Positions 13,988 through 22,439 of a stretch of DNA of 32,567 nt are shown here, in pieces. How positions within the stretch are numbered: position 1 is the first letter of the stretch; each line of letters starts with the position of its first letter. A model generated the notes under the pieces. It was given only the letters and a program-made list of their open reading frames with translations. It was not told where the DNA came from and did not search any database. Both the position numbers and the translations under genes were made by a program. Source of the DNA: Streptomyces sp. rh34 (GTDB lineage Bacteria; Actinomycetota; Actinomycetes; Streptomycetales; Streptomycetaceae). The stretch is taken from NCBI RefSeq assembly GCF_002551245.1, contig NZ_NTGZ01000059.1, positions 1-32,567 of the forward strand, read 5' to 3'.

Positions 13988-15001
13988 TCACCCGTCCTGC
14001 GGGAAGGTCGAAGCGGCCCTGGTGATGCCGGGGCCGTAGCGGATTGCGGCGTTGTCGAGGGCCGTCTCCAGGCGGCGGAGTTTCTGGTCCCGATCGTCGA
14101 AGGTGAGCTGGTGGACTGTGTGCTCGGCGGGGCGGAGGCGTTCTGCTCGTAGGCCGAATGTGCGGACGCGGGCGCGCTGGAGGCCGAGGCTGGTGAGGAG
14201 TTCACGGGCGGTGGCGGCCAGGGCGGGGGTGTGGGCGGTCGCCTCGGTGAGGCTTCGGCTGCGGGTGGTCTGGGTGCGGTCGGCGTAGGTGACGGTGAGC
14301 GTGAGCGCCTGGGTGATTTCGCGGCTGGTGCGCAGCCGGGCGCCGAGTTCCTGGACGAGGCGGAGGACGGTGCGGTGGTGCTGGTCGGGGTCGAGTTCGT
14401 CACGGTCGAAGCGGTGGCCGGCGCTCATGGTCTTGGGAACGGCGCCCGGGACGACGGGGCATTCGTCGATGCCGTGCGCGAGGTCGTGGGCCTGGCGCAC
14501 GGCCCCGGTACCGAGAATGCGCTGCAGTGTGGGCAGTTGGGTGTCGGCGATGTCGGCGACGGTGGTGATGCCGTAGCGGGCGAGCGTCCGGGCGGTCTTG
14601 GGGCCGATGCCGGGAAGGGCGGAGGCCGGTTTGGTGCGGAGGAACGCGGCGATCTCGTACGGGTCGTCGCGGACCACCGTGGCGGCGCCCGGCGGGGTGA
14701 CGTCCGCGGCCATGGCCGCGATGGAACGTGTGGGCCCGGCACCCGCTGAGCTGGGGACGCCGTGGAGCGCGAGCAGGCGCAGGCGGAGCACGGCGACGAG
14801 GCCCTCGACATCGTGGCCCCAGTACGTGAGGGCACCGGTGAGGTCGACGTAGGCGGACCAGTCGGCGGGCAGGGGTTCGACGCGGGAACTGATGCCGTCG
14901 AGGACGGTGACCAGTTGTCCGTACAGCTCTTCGCTCCGCTCGGCGGGGTGGAAGTGGATCCGCAGGATCGCCCGCTGCCGGGCGTCTCGGGCGTAGCTCA
15001 T
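13988..15001 (-). CDS. Y-family DNA polymerase-like protein without catalytic carboxylates (ImuB-like)
   Basis: 337 residues. The fingers/thumb and little-finger regions are recognisable: a helix-hairpin-helix LPGIGPKTARTLARYG near residue 132, then AHGIDECPVVPGAVPKTMSAGHRF near 190 and the little finger to about 300. The palm is degenerate: the usual N-terminal HVDMDAFFA is RIHFHPAER, and the usual DEAYLD acidic pair is WSAYVDLT. It therefore lacks the metal-binding residues needed for synthesis, like ImuB, which recruits DnaE2 and the clamp. Its ATG overlaps the dnaE2 stop (ATGA at 15001-14998), so the two are translationally coupled. A long frame running on to 18124 is a shadow inside dnaE2. 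No ImuA-like gene follows. Confidence 0.85.
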   Translation of the reverse strand: MSYARDARQRAILRIHFHPAERSEELYGQLVTVLDGISSRVEPLPADWSAYVDLTGALTYWGHDVEGLVAVLRLRLLALHGVPSSAGAGPTRSIAAMAADVTPPGAATVVRDDPYEIAAFLRTKPASALPGIGPKTARTLARYGITTVADIADTQLPTLQRILGTGAVRQAHDLAHGIDECPVVPGAVPKTMSAGHRFDRDELDPDQHHRTVLRLVQELGARLRTSREITQALTLTVTYADRTQTTRSRSLTEATAHTPALAATARELLTSLGLQRARVRTFGLRAERLRPAEHTVHQLTFDDRDQKLRRLETALDNAAIRYGPGITRAASTFPQDG

Positions 15002-18000
15002 CCGGGGCTTCCTTGGCTCTTGTGGCCGAAGCGGGTGAGGTCGGCCGACCGGGTACCGGCGGGCTGGAGGTCGCTCCAGGGGTGCAGGCGGGCGCCCGCG
15101 GTGCCGTCGGGGATCGTCCGCGTGGGGCCGGGCTGGGCGGGTGTGGGCGCGGGGGCCCGGCCGAGGAGGTCGAGGACGGCCTGGGGTCCGTGGGTGGCGC
15201 GGGCGGTGGCGAGTTCGTCGAGGTCCCAGGCCATCTCGCCGACCACGGTGCGCCGGGGCCCGCGGGCTTCGACGGTGCCCCGAACGAGGAGCAGGCCGTG
15301 GTGGAAGACCGTGTGCGCGCACCGTTCGTGGGAGTCGTCGAAGAAGGCGAGGTCGACCAGGCCGCTTCCGTCTTCGAGGGTGACGAAGATGATCCGTTTC
15401 CCCGACGCGATCGGCGGGGTCTGGGTGGAGGCGCGGACGCCTGCGACCAGGACGCGTTGTCCGGGGTGCATGGCGCGCAGGTGCTTGGCGTCGGTGGCAC
15501 CGATCTCGCGCAGCAGCCGGTGGTGGTCCTCCATCAGGTGCCGGGAGACGTCGATCTTGAGGACGCCGAGCTCGGCGTCGAGCCGTTCGCGGGCGGTCAT
15601 CTCCCGCAGCCCGGACGGCCCGGCGGCCTGGAGACCGGCGGCGAGCGGGATCTGGCCGGGCCCGGGGCGGGTGCGGGCCTGGCGGTGGAGTTCGGTCGCC
15701 TGCAGCAGCAGGTCCCGCCGGGTCGCCTTCCCCTTGAGCTCGTCGAGGGCGCCGATGCTGATGAGGCGCTCGACGGTCGGGAGCTTGGGATGGGCACGGG
15801 CGTAGAAGTCCTGCAGTGAGGTGTAGGGCCGGCCCTCGGCGATCCGGGCGACCTCGTCGTCGGAGATCCCGTGCACGGTGGACAGGGAGATCCGCACGCC
15901 CCACCCGGATCCGGTCTCCTCGACCGCGTAGTGCGCCTTGGAGGTGTTGATGTCGATGGGCAGGACGGGGACGTCGTGGCGGCGGGCGTCGGCGACGATG
16001 ACCCGGGCCGGCCACATGCCGGGGTCGTGCTCCAGCAGCCCCGCGTAGAGAGCGGCCGGGTGGTGCGCCTTGAGCCACGCGGACTGTAGCGCCGGCACGG
16101 CGAACGCCACCGCGTGCGCCCGGCAGAACCCGTACGCCCCGAACGAGGCGACGATGTCCCAGACGTCGTCCAGCACCTTCGGGCCGTATCCGCGGGCGCC
16201 GGCCTGCTGCCGGAACCAGGCCTCGACCTTGAGGAGTCGCTGTTCGTCGCTGAGAGCGCGGCGGGCCACTTCGGCCAGGGCGCGGTCGCAGCCGGTCATG
16301 ACCGCGAGGATGTCGATGATCTGCTCGTGCCAGATCGTCACCCCGTACGTGTCGCGCAGGACCGGCTCCAGGTCGGGGTGCGGGTATGCGGGTGCGGCGC
16401 CGTGGCGGGCGGCGATATAGAGGGCGGGCATGCCGCCCTGGACCGGGCCCGGACGGAACAGGCTGATGTCGGCGATGACGTCCTGCGGGTCGCGGGGCTG
16501 AAGCCGGCCGACCAGGTCCTGCTGGCCGGGCGACTCCAGCTGGAACATGCCGACCGTGTCCGAGTTCTGGATGAGCGCGAAGGCGAAACGGTCGTCCAGC
16601 GGGACGTGGTCGGGGTTGTCGAGGTCGATCGCCCGTCCGGTCGTACGGCGGATCTCGGTGACGGCGTGCGCCATCGCGGACTGCATCCGCACCCCGAGGA
16701 CATCCAACTTGAGCAGGCCCAGGTCCTCGACGTCCTCCTTGTCGGCCTGGAGCATCGGGTACTCGCCGCCGGGGGTCGGCTGGACCGGCAGCCGGTCCAG
16801 GAGGCTCGTGTCGGAGAGGATCACCCCGCACGGGTGCATCGCGATCCCGCGCGGCAGCGCGTCCAGGCTCTCGGCGAGCTCCCACAAGGGCCCGTATCGC
16901 CCGGCCTCGGCCGCGAGTTCCCGGAGTTCGGGCAGTTCCATGAGCGCGGAGCGGATGTCGCAGGCCCGAATGTGGGGGAACGACTTCGCGATCTTGTCCA
17001 CGGTGGCGGGCGCGATCCCGAGCGCGAGACCGGTGTCCCGCAGGGCGTGCCGGGCGCGGTAGGTCTCGGGCATGCCAGTGACCGCGACCCGCTCCCGTCC
17101 GAAGCGGGTGATGATCCGGTCGTAGACCTCCAGACGGCGTGCGGACTCGACGTCGATGTCGATGTCGGGCAGTGAGGAGCGCCGCTCGGACAGGAACCGT
17201 TCGAAAAGCAGGTGGTGCTGCAGCGGGTTCGCGGTGGCGACGAAGAGGCTGTGGTTGACCATGGAGCCGGCCCCGGAGCCGCGGGCAGCGACCCGGATGC
17301 CCATGTCCCGCACGTCGGCGACGACCTGGGCAACGGCGAGGAAGTACGGCTCGTAGTGCAGACGGCCGATGGTCCCGAGCTCGTACTCGAGCTGGTCCAT
17401 CGCACGCTGGTCGCGATCGAGACCGCGGGCGGCCATGCCGCTCTCGCACCGCTGCCGCAGCAGCCGCATCGCCCCCTCCGGCCCCGGTCCGGCGCCGACC
17501 ACGGACGGCTCGGGAAAATGCGGTGCCCCGAGACCGAGGTCCCGGACCGGGTCGACCTCGCACGCGTCCGCGACCGCGATCGTGTCGGCGATCAGCTTCA
17601 CGGCGCGCGACGGGTCGGCCCCGGCGGCGGCCGCCACCCGCCCGGCGATGTCGGTCATCGCGGGCCCGTCCTTGAGCCAGCGCTCCCCGCAGTCCAGCCG
17701 ACGCCGGTCGACGGGCCGCAGCAGCCGGGCCGCGTCCAGCACGTCCGCGACCCGGTGCTGTGACGAGTCGACGTACCGCACGGCGTTGGTCAGCACGGCC
17801 GGAATGCCGAGGCGGTCGGCGAGCGCGAGCGTGTGCGCGGCGAGGCGGACCGAGCCCGGACCGGTGCCGGCCAGACCCCAGCACACGACCTCCAGCCGCA
17901 GCCCGCCGCCGCTGACGACCTGCTGCCAGGGGGCGAGAAGCCGCTCGGCGATGTCCGCACGGCCGGCGGCGAGAGCACGCAAGGGCTCCGACACGGGACC

Positions 18001-18447
18001 GAGTAGCACCATCAGGCCGTCGTCGGCGTACTGGGCAAGCATCTCCCACGAGGCTGCCGGCGGCTCGCCCCCGGGGAAAGCTGCGGCGTGCGCGGCGGAC
18101 ACCATCCGGCACAACCGCGCCCAACCCTGGGCGTCCCGGGCCAGGAACGTCGCCCGGAACGCCGCCTCCGCCACGTGCGCACCGCCGCGCACCGGGGTGC
18201 GGCGGCGTACGTCGGCGGGCGGCACGTGGGGGGCGACGCCCAGATCGACGCCGAACACCGGCTTCACCCCGGCGGCCGCGGCGGCCTTCGCGAAGCGCAC
18301 CGTGCCCGTGACCATGTCGCGGTCGGTCAGCGCCACCGACCCGATCCCGCGCTCGGCGGCCCGGGCGATGAGGTCACGCGGATGCGAGGCACCGTAGCGG
18401 GCCGAAAACCCACTACTGACGTGCAGATGAGGGAAGCTTCCTCGCAT
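14998..18447 (-). CDS. dnaE2: Error-prone DNA polymerase III alpha subunit DnaE2
   Basis: 1149 residues, C-family polymerase used in damage tolerance. Order: N-terminal PHP domain (about 1-210), palm with the catalytic triad PDIDIDVES (Asp428, 430, 432), fingers with GMFQLESPGQQ near 630, a helix-hairpin-helix region near 880, and a C-terminal OB fold near 1000. The PHP domain has lost metal ligands (HLHVSSG for HLHVHS, LTDRD for LTDHD), so it is probably not a proofreading phosphoesterase. ATG 18447 has GGAGGG 5 nt upstream. It is coupled to the ImuB-like gene, which would form the DnaE2-ImuB mutasome pair. LexA-like palindromes at 18511-18539 fit damage induction. Confidence 0.94.
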   Translation of the reverse strand: MRGSFPHLHVSSGFSARYGASHPRDLIARAAERGIGSVALTDRDMVTGTVRFAKAAAAAGVKPVFGVDLGVAPHVPPADVRRRTPVRGGAHVAEAAFRATFLARDAQGWARLCRMVSAAHAAAFPGGEPPAASWEMLAQYADDGLMVLLGPVSEPLRALAAGRADIAERLLAPWQQVVSGGGLRLEVVCWGLAGTGPGSVRLAAHTLALADRLGIPAVLTNAVRYVDSSQHRVADVLDAARLLRPVDRRRLDCGERWLKDGPAMTDIAGRVAAAAGADPSRAVKLIADTIAVADACEVDPVRDLGLGAPHFPEPSVVGAGPGPEGAMRLLRQRCESGMAARGLDRDQRAMDQLEYELGTIGRLHYEPYFLAVAQVVADVRDMGIRVAARGSGAGSMVNHSLFVATANPLQHHLLFERFLSERRSSLPDIDIDVESARRLEVYDRIITRFGRERVAVTGMPETYRARHALRDTGLALGIAPATVDKIAKSFPHIRACDIRSALMELPELRELAAEAGRYGPLWELAESLDALPRGIAMHPCGVILSDTSLLDRLPVQPTPGGEYPMLQADKEDVEDLGLLKLDVLGVRMQSAMAHAVTEIRRTTGRAIDLDNPDHVPLDDRFAFALIQNSDTVGMFQLESPGQQDLVGRLQPRDPQDVIADISLFRPGPVQGGMPALYIAARHGAAPAYPHPDLEPVLRDTYGVTIWHEQIIDILAVMTGCDRALAEVARRALSDEQRLLKVEAWFRQQAGARGYGPKVLDDVWDIVASFGAYGFCRAHAVAFAVPALQSAWLKAHHPAALYAGLLEHDPGMWPARVIVADARRHDVPVLPIDINTSKAHYAVEETGSGWGVRISLSTVHGISDDEVARIAEGRPYTSLQDFYARAHPKLPTVERLISIGALDELKGKATRRDLLLQATELHRQARTRPGPGQIPLAAGLQAAGPSGLREMTARERLDAELGVLKIDVSRHLMEDHHRLLREIGATDAKHLRAMHPGQRVLVAGVRASTQTPPIASGKRIIFVTLEDGSGLVDLAFFDDSHERCAHTVFHHGLLLVRGTVEARGPRRTVVGEMAWDLDELATARATHGPQAVLDLLGRAPAPTPAQPGPTRTIPDGTAGARLHPWSDLQPAGTRSADLTRFGHKSQGSPG

Positions 18448-18510
18448 GACACCCTCCGCCCAGACACCCCCAAAGTAGTACCAATCGACCCGCCAACACC
18501 TCGACTGTAT

Positions 18511-18539
18511 CGAACATTAATTCGAACACGCGAGTTCGA
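18511..18539. promoter_or_regulatory. LexA/SOS-like palindromes upstream of dnaE2
   Basis: CGAACATTAATTCG (18511-18524) matches the Gram-positive SOS consensus CGAAC-N4-GTTCG at 9 of 10 fixed positions. Overlapping it, TCGAAC-N6-GTTCGA (18522-18539) is a perfect inverted repeat with a spacer 2 nt longer than standard. They lie 64-92 nt upstream of the dnaE2 ATG. DNA-damage induction is inferred. The S1-domain gene diverges from the same region. Confidence 0.5.
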
Positions 18540-18743
18540 GCCATCGTGGTTTCGGCCACTCGCTCTTGCTTTGACTGTGCACTAGACCTGTCCAGTGAGC
18601 CCTGGACTTGTCCTGGGCGGGCATTCCTCTTGGAGCAGAGGGTGCCCAGCCGGGGTGACCGGGGCCGTTCTCCGGCAATCCTGACCTCGGAATCGGCAGC
18701 GGAATCTACGCTGGGACCCCCTTCAGACCGCCCAGGGAGCAGC

Positions 18744-20243
18744 GTGCCGCCGTTCGTCTACCGGATCACCCAGTACGATCCTGCCCACCGTGACGAGCGC
18801 GGTCACTACACCGGTGCCGAGGACACGGTCAGTGACCACGGGCCGGTTGAGGAGGCTTACCTGGCGGCAATCGCCGCCTTCGCCGAGGCTGCGGGCATTG
18901 ACCAGCTTGAGATCCGCGAGCCACAGATCGGAGGCTTCGCCCACTTCGGCCTGGAGCCATCGGTCGATGGCTACGGCCTGGCCGACCTGTTCCCGGCCGG
19001 CCCGGCCGGGTTCCACGACGGCGCTCTGGTGCCGATCGCCGTCGGCCTGGAACTCGTCCGGTCCATGCTCCGCGACAACGGCGCCTGGTGCCGCTTGGAG
19101 GCAGGGGAAGCGTTCGCCGTGCACGTCGGCTGGGACCAGTACTTGTACATCGGCAGCAACCTGCCCTGCGAAACCGCACTGGCCCGCACCCGCGCGCTCG
19201 GCCTGTTCCCGGAACGAACAGACGCCTCGCCATACGCCTTTGCCCCTGACGACGCCGCGTACGTGCAGCGCCCGGCCGACGCCGGCTTCTGGGCTGCCCT
19301 GCACTGGACCGTCAGTGGCAACCGCGCGGTGTTCCTGGAGGAGGTCTTCGCCGCCAACGTCTCCCGGTGGCATCGCCTGACCCGCGACAACATCGAGATC
19401 GTGCGCTCCCAACTGGTCCCGCGCTCCCAGCTGGCGGTCTGGCCGGACTTGCTCACGGACGTCGACAAGGCCGTGGCCGCTCTGCCCGACGAAGGCCTTG
19501 CGGAGATCGTCTGGGAGGACGAGGACGGGCAGATCATGAGCATGGTCGTGGACGAGACCCAGTTCGCGGCAGTGACCTCCCAGCTCGCCGGTGCGCGTGC
19601 TGCCGGCGTCGTATCCGTGTATGCCGGTGAAGATCTCCCGCTGTTCACCGCTGTGCTGCCCGACAGCGACGGCGTTCTGCGCGCTCGCTGGCAGACCGAG
19701 CCGACGCGCAGCGACCGGGACTGGGCCTTCCTGAAGACCCTGCGGCGCGGCCAGGTCGTCACCGGCACAGTAACGACCATCGCCAGCTTCGGCGTTACCT
19801 TCGTGGACATCGGCGGCTTCACCGTGATGATCAACCTCCCGGAGTTGTCCCAGCGTCCCTTCGACCACCCGTCCGACGTCGTCAGCGTCGGCCAGGAGGT
19901 CACAGCCGAGGTCCTCGGCGTCGACATGGTCCGGGAACGGGTAGCGCTGTCGCTTCGAGCACTGCAGGAAGACCCCTGGCCGCAGATGGCGCAGAGGATC
20001 GGCGAGGTGGTCATCGGGCCGGTCACCAAGATCGTGCCGTTCGGCGTCTTCGTCCGCATCGAGGACCGAGCGGACGGCTTCCAGGGGCTCGTGCACACCA
20101 GCGAGCTGGATGAATCGTCCAGAGACGTCGTCGAGGTCGGCGACGCCCTCACTGTCAAGATCATCGACGTCGATCTCGCACGCCGTCGTATTGTTCTGTC
20201 ACATGTGCAGGCTCTCACCTCTACTACAGACGGTTGGCCGTGA
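18744..20243 (+). CDS. S1 RNA-binding protein with two S1 domains and an uncharacterised N-terminal half
   Basis: 499 residues from GTG 18744 (GGGAG 4 nt upstream). The frame is open back to 18546, but that stretch has no good start or composition. The C-terminus has two S1 OB folds: about 340-415 (GQVVTGTVTTIASFGVTFVDI, shown in part, then VALSLRA) and about 418-492 (GEVVIGPVTKIVPFGVFVRI, then GLVHTSEL, RRIVLS). The second is the more canonical. The N-terminal ~320 residues (YRITQYDPA, HYTGAEDTVSDHGPVEEAYL, DNGAWCRLE) match no domain I can name. No helicase or nuclease motif is seen. Probably a cytoplasmic RNA- or ribosome-associated protein; function unknown. Confidence 0.82.
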   Translation: MPPFVYRITQYDPAHRDERGHYTGAEDTVSDHGPVEEAYLAAIAAFAEAAGIDQLEIREPQIGGFAHFGLEPSVDGYGLADLFPAGPAGFHDGALVPIAVGLELVRSMLRDNGAWCRLEAGEAFAVHVGWDQYLYIGSNLPCETALARTRALGLFPERTDASPYAFAPDDAAYVQRPADAGFWAALHWTVSGNRAVFLEEVFAANVSRWHRLTRDNIEIVRSQLVPRSQLAVWPDLLTDVDKAVAALPDEGLAEIVWEDEDGQIMSMVVDETQFAAVTSQLAGARAAGVVSVYAGEDLPLFTAVLPDSDGVLRARWQTEPTRSDRDWAFLKTLRRGQVVTGTVTTIASFGVTFVDIGGFTVMINLPELSQRPFDHPSDVVSVGQEVTAEVLGVDMVRERVALSLRALQEDPWPQMAQRIGEVVIGPVTKIVPFGVFVRIEDRADGFQGLVHTSELDESSRDVVEVGDALTVKIIDVDLARRRIVLSHVQALTSTTDGWP

Positions 20244-20530
20244 GACCGACGACGAGAGCAATCCGTGCCGACCGAGTCGCGCCTGATTACGTAGAGCTCT
20301 CACTCCGCAGCGGCTTCGGGGGTGCCGTCATACAGAAAACACATCCCCGCGCTACACGGATGCGGTGAGGCCGCGACACCACCGCAAGGTGCAGCGTGAC
20401 CGGACGGCGCTGTGGTCGGCGGCGTTCAGCAGGAGGTGAAACCGGTCGGTGGGTCCGGCGGCTCGACGCGTTGTCGTAGGCAGGCGCGATCATGCCGTCA
20501 TCGGGCGGAAGATCACTGGGAGGGGTTTCG

Positions 20531-21841
20531 ATGAATGGCTTGGTGAGGGACTTGGGCTGCCCGGACCGGTGCGTCGCGGCGGCGGAGGTACTGGTCAGCG
20601 GCGGGGAGGTGGCGGCGGAGGCCATCGTGCGTGAGCTGGCGGATGAGCTGTCGCCGGTGCAGTGGCTGGATGCCGTGCCCGTGCTCCAGCGCATCGGGGA
20701 CGCGGCGTTCAACTGCCTGGTCCAGGGGCTCCTCGACGCGTCCACGACGGAGGCCAAGGACAGGGTCGGCCTCGCGTTCACATGGCTGGGCGCGGGTTTT
20801 CTGGACCAGTACGTCACGGCGATGTCTCATACCTCGGCGTTCGTCCGCTGCCAGGCGGTGGTCGGGATACGGCGCTGTGATGGGGCCGGCGTGTCGACGG
20901 TCCCTGCTTTGTTGCCGTTGCTCGGTGACCCCGACCCTGAGGTCGCCCGACAGGCGCAGGACACCTTGGTGATCCGTGGCAAGGAGATCGAAGCCGGCCT
21001 TGTTCCTCTCCTCCAGCAGATCCGGCGGGCGGGGCCCGGCCGACAGCGTGCCCGGGCGCTGACTGTCCTGTCGGCGCTCGGCGGTGAGACCGTGCTGCCC
21101 GCGCAAGACGTGGCGGCCCTCGAGCGCCTCATCCGCGTGAAGCTCCCGGACGACCGGCCGACGGCGTCGGGGGCATGCTGGAATCACTGGATCGCGGTGC
21201 CGAGCGGGGATCAGGCCGGGATCATCAGCATCCTGGGCCTCACAGACCCGAGACCGGTGACCTTCGCGCTCGGCAACGACATCGTGGACTCCGACGGACA
21301 TGACGCCGAGCCGGGGAGTCACGGGCGCTTCACCAGGGTCTTCGTCACCCCTGAACTCGACGGCTGGACCTTCGTGCTCGGCGCGTGGTGCGACCCCTGC
21401 GATGCGGAACGGAGCGAGGACGTCCTGAGGCTCTGCACTCTTCTCAGCTCACGCTACGGACGCGCCGAGGCGTACTACTACGGCGCTCAAGGCGATGGCT
21501 CCGCGTGGCTCGCTACTGAGCACGGCAAGGTGCTCCGACGCTACAGCGAGACCGGCGAAGGCGAGGACCATCTGCTCACCCTGGGCAATCCCCTGACGTT
21601 CGAACAGACACGCAGAGAGGAGCTCGGCCTCCAGCCCGTATGGGACGCCGCGCTGGAATCCGAGGACGACGCCGACGAATGGCAACGGGCAGCGTTCGAA
21701 CTCGCACCCCAGATCGCCCAGCATCTCGGGACCAGCCCTCTCCGCATCAACTCGGAGACCACCTCACGCGGTGTCGGCGTCATCGCCCTGACCCCGTACG
21801 GAGTTGCCCACGGCGTGCCAACAGGCACGTACCGCATCTAA
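20531..21841 (+). CDS. HEAT-repeat protein with uncharacterised C-terminal domain
   Basis: 436 residues; ATG 20531 with GGGAGGGG about 7 nt upstream (an in-frame ATG at 20492 lacks one). The N-terminal ~200 residues form repeated helical pairs of HEAT type (for example AFVRCQAVVGIRR, ALLPLLGDPDPEVARQAQDT), usually a protein-binding scaffold. The C-terminal half (about 265-436: GWTFVLGAWCDPC, YYYGAQGDGSAWLATEHGKV, HLLTLGNPLTFEQ) looks like a single alpha/beta domain that I cannot name. No catalytic motif is evident. It follows the S1 gene by 287 nt on the same strand. Similar soluble scaffold-plus-sensor proteins occur in actinobacterial immunity arrays, but that link is speculative. Confidence 0.75.
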   Translation: MNGLVRDLGCPDRCVAAAEVLVSGGEVAAEAIVRELADELSPVQWLDAVPVLQRIGDAAFNCLVQGLLDASTTEAKDRVGLAFTWLGAGFLDQYVTAMSHTSAFVRCQAVVGIRRCDGAGVSTVPALLPLLGDPDPEVARQAQDTLVIRGKEIEAGLVPLLQQIRRAGPGRQRARALTVLSALGGETVLPAQDVAALERLIRVKLPDDRPTASGACWNHWIAVPSGDQAGIISILGLTDPRPVTFALGNDIVDSDGHDAEPGSHGRFTRVFVTPELDGWTFVLGAWCDPCDAERSEDVLRLCTLLSSRYGRAEAYYYGAQGDGSAWLATEHGKVLRRYSETGEGEDHLLTLGNPLTFEQTRREELGLQPVWDAALESEDDADEWQRAAFELAPQIAQHLGTSPLRINSETTSRGVGVIALTPYGVAHGVPTGTYRI

Positions 21842-21914
21842 GGCGTCGTCTCATTCGGTGAGTCTGTGCGACGGTTCGTCGGCCTGGAGGAAGCCACGAG
21901 GGGGGCAAAAGCTG

Positions 21915-22379
21915 ATGGAGTACGTCAATCTCGATGCGCAGGTCGGGGATTTGTCAGGGGTGTTGGACCCGACTCTCTACCTGGAGCATCTGCCCTCGAT
22001 CGCTGGTGATCTGCCGCCTGGGGCCCGGGCCCTCGCCACCGACGCGGACCACTACGACTTCCAGAGCAGGCGCTGTGTGAAGGACCTGACGCTTCGGGCC
22101 GTCCGGGGTATAGGCGGTGAGGAGATGGAGGTCGAGTTCCAGCACAACTGCTGGAAGCACGACCAAGACCTGCTGATCCGCTACGCAGGCGTGTCCGGCT
22201 TCATCATCGGTCCCGCTGACGAGGACCGAGGAACGGACCTCGGGGCTGTGATTCTCGACGAGATCCTGCCGCACAGGGACGGCTGCAGCCACGAAATCGC
22301 CTGTTGGGACGGCACACTCGCCATTGTCTGCCGTGACCTCCGGGCGACCTGGACCGAGACCATCTGCTCCAGTAAGTAG
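21915..22379 (+). CDS. Uncharacterised small acidic protein
   Basis: 154 residues from ATG 21915, with a GAGGGGGC purine stretch about 9-10 nt upstream; the frame extends back to 21804 inside the previous gene. The protein is acidic and soluble, without signal peptide or membrane segments. Seen: DPTLYLEHLPSIAGDLPPGA near 17, DADHYDF near 40, VEFQHNCWKHDQDLLIRY near 75, and a C-terminal DGTLAIVCRDLRATW. I recognise no domain. It is 73 nt after the HEAT-repeat gene and may be co-transcribed. The group II intron remnant begins within ~200 nt downstream. Confidence 0.6.
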   Translation: MEYVNLDAQVGDLSGVLDPTLYLEHLPSIAGDLPPGARALATDADHYDFQSRRCVKDLTLRAVRGIGGEEMEVEFQHNCWKHDQDLLIRYAGVSGFIIGPADEDRGTDLGAVILDEILPHRDGCSHEIACWDGTLAIVCRDLRATWTETICSSK

Positions 22380-22439
22380 CCGGTGGCTTGGGCCACGACG
22401 GGGTTTCCACGTTCCGCACCAGTAAGACGCGGCCCAACC

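Noticed and set aside
13988..18124. A 1378-codon frame extending the Y-family polymerase gene upstream.
   Set aside because: The extension is an out-of-frame reading of dnaE2 and is rich in Arg/Pro/Ala. The real start is the ATG overlapping the dnaE2 stop.
20244..20530. Possible small gene or IS scar between the S1 and HEAT genes.
   Set aside because: Short frames in all directions carry stops and no IS-like motif or terminal repeat could be confirmed.
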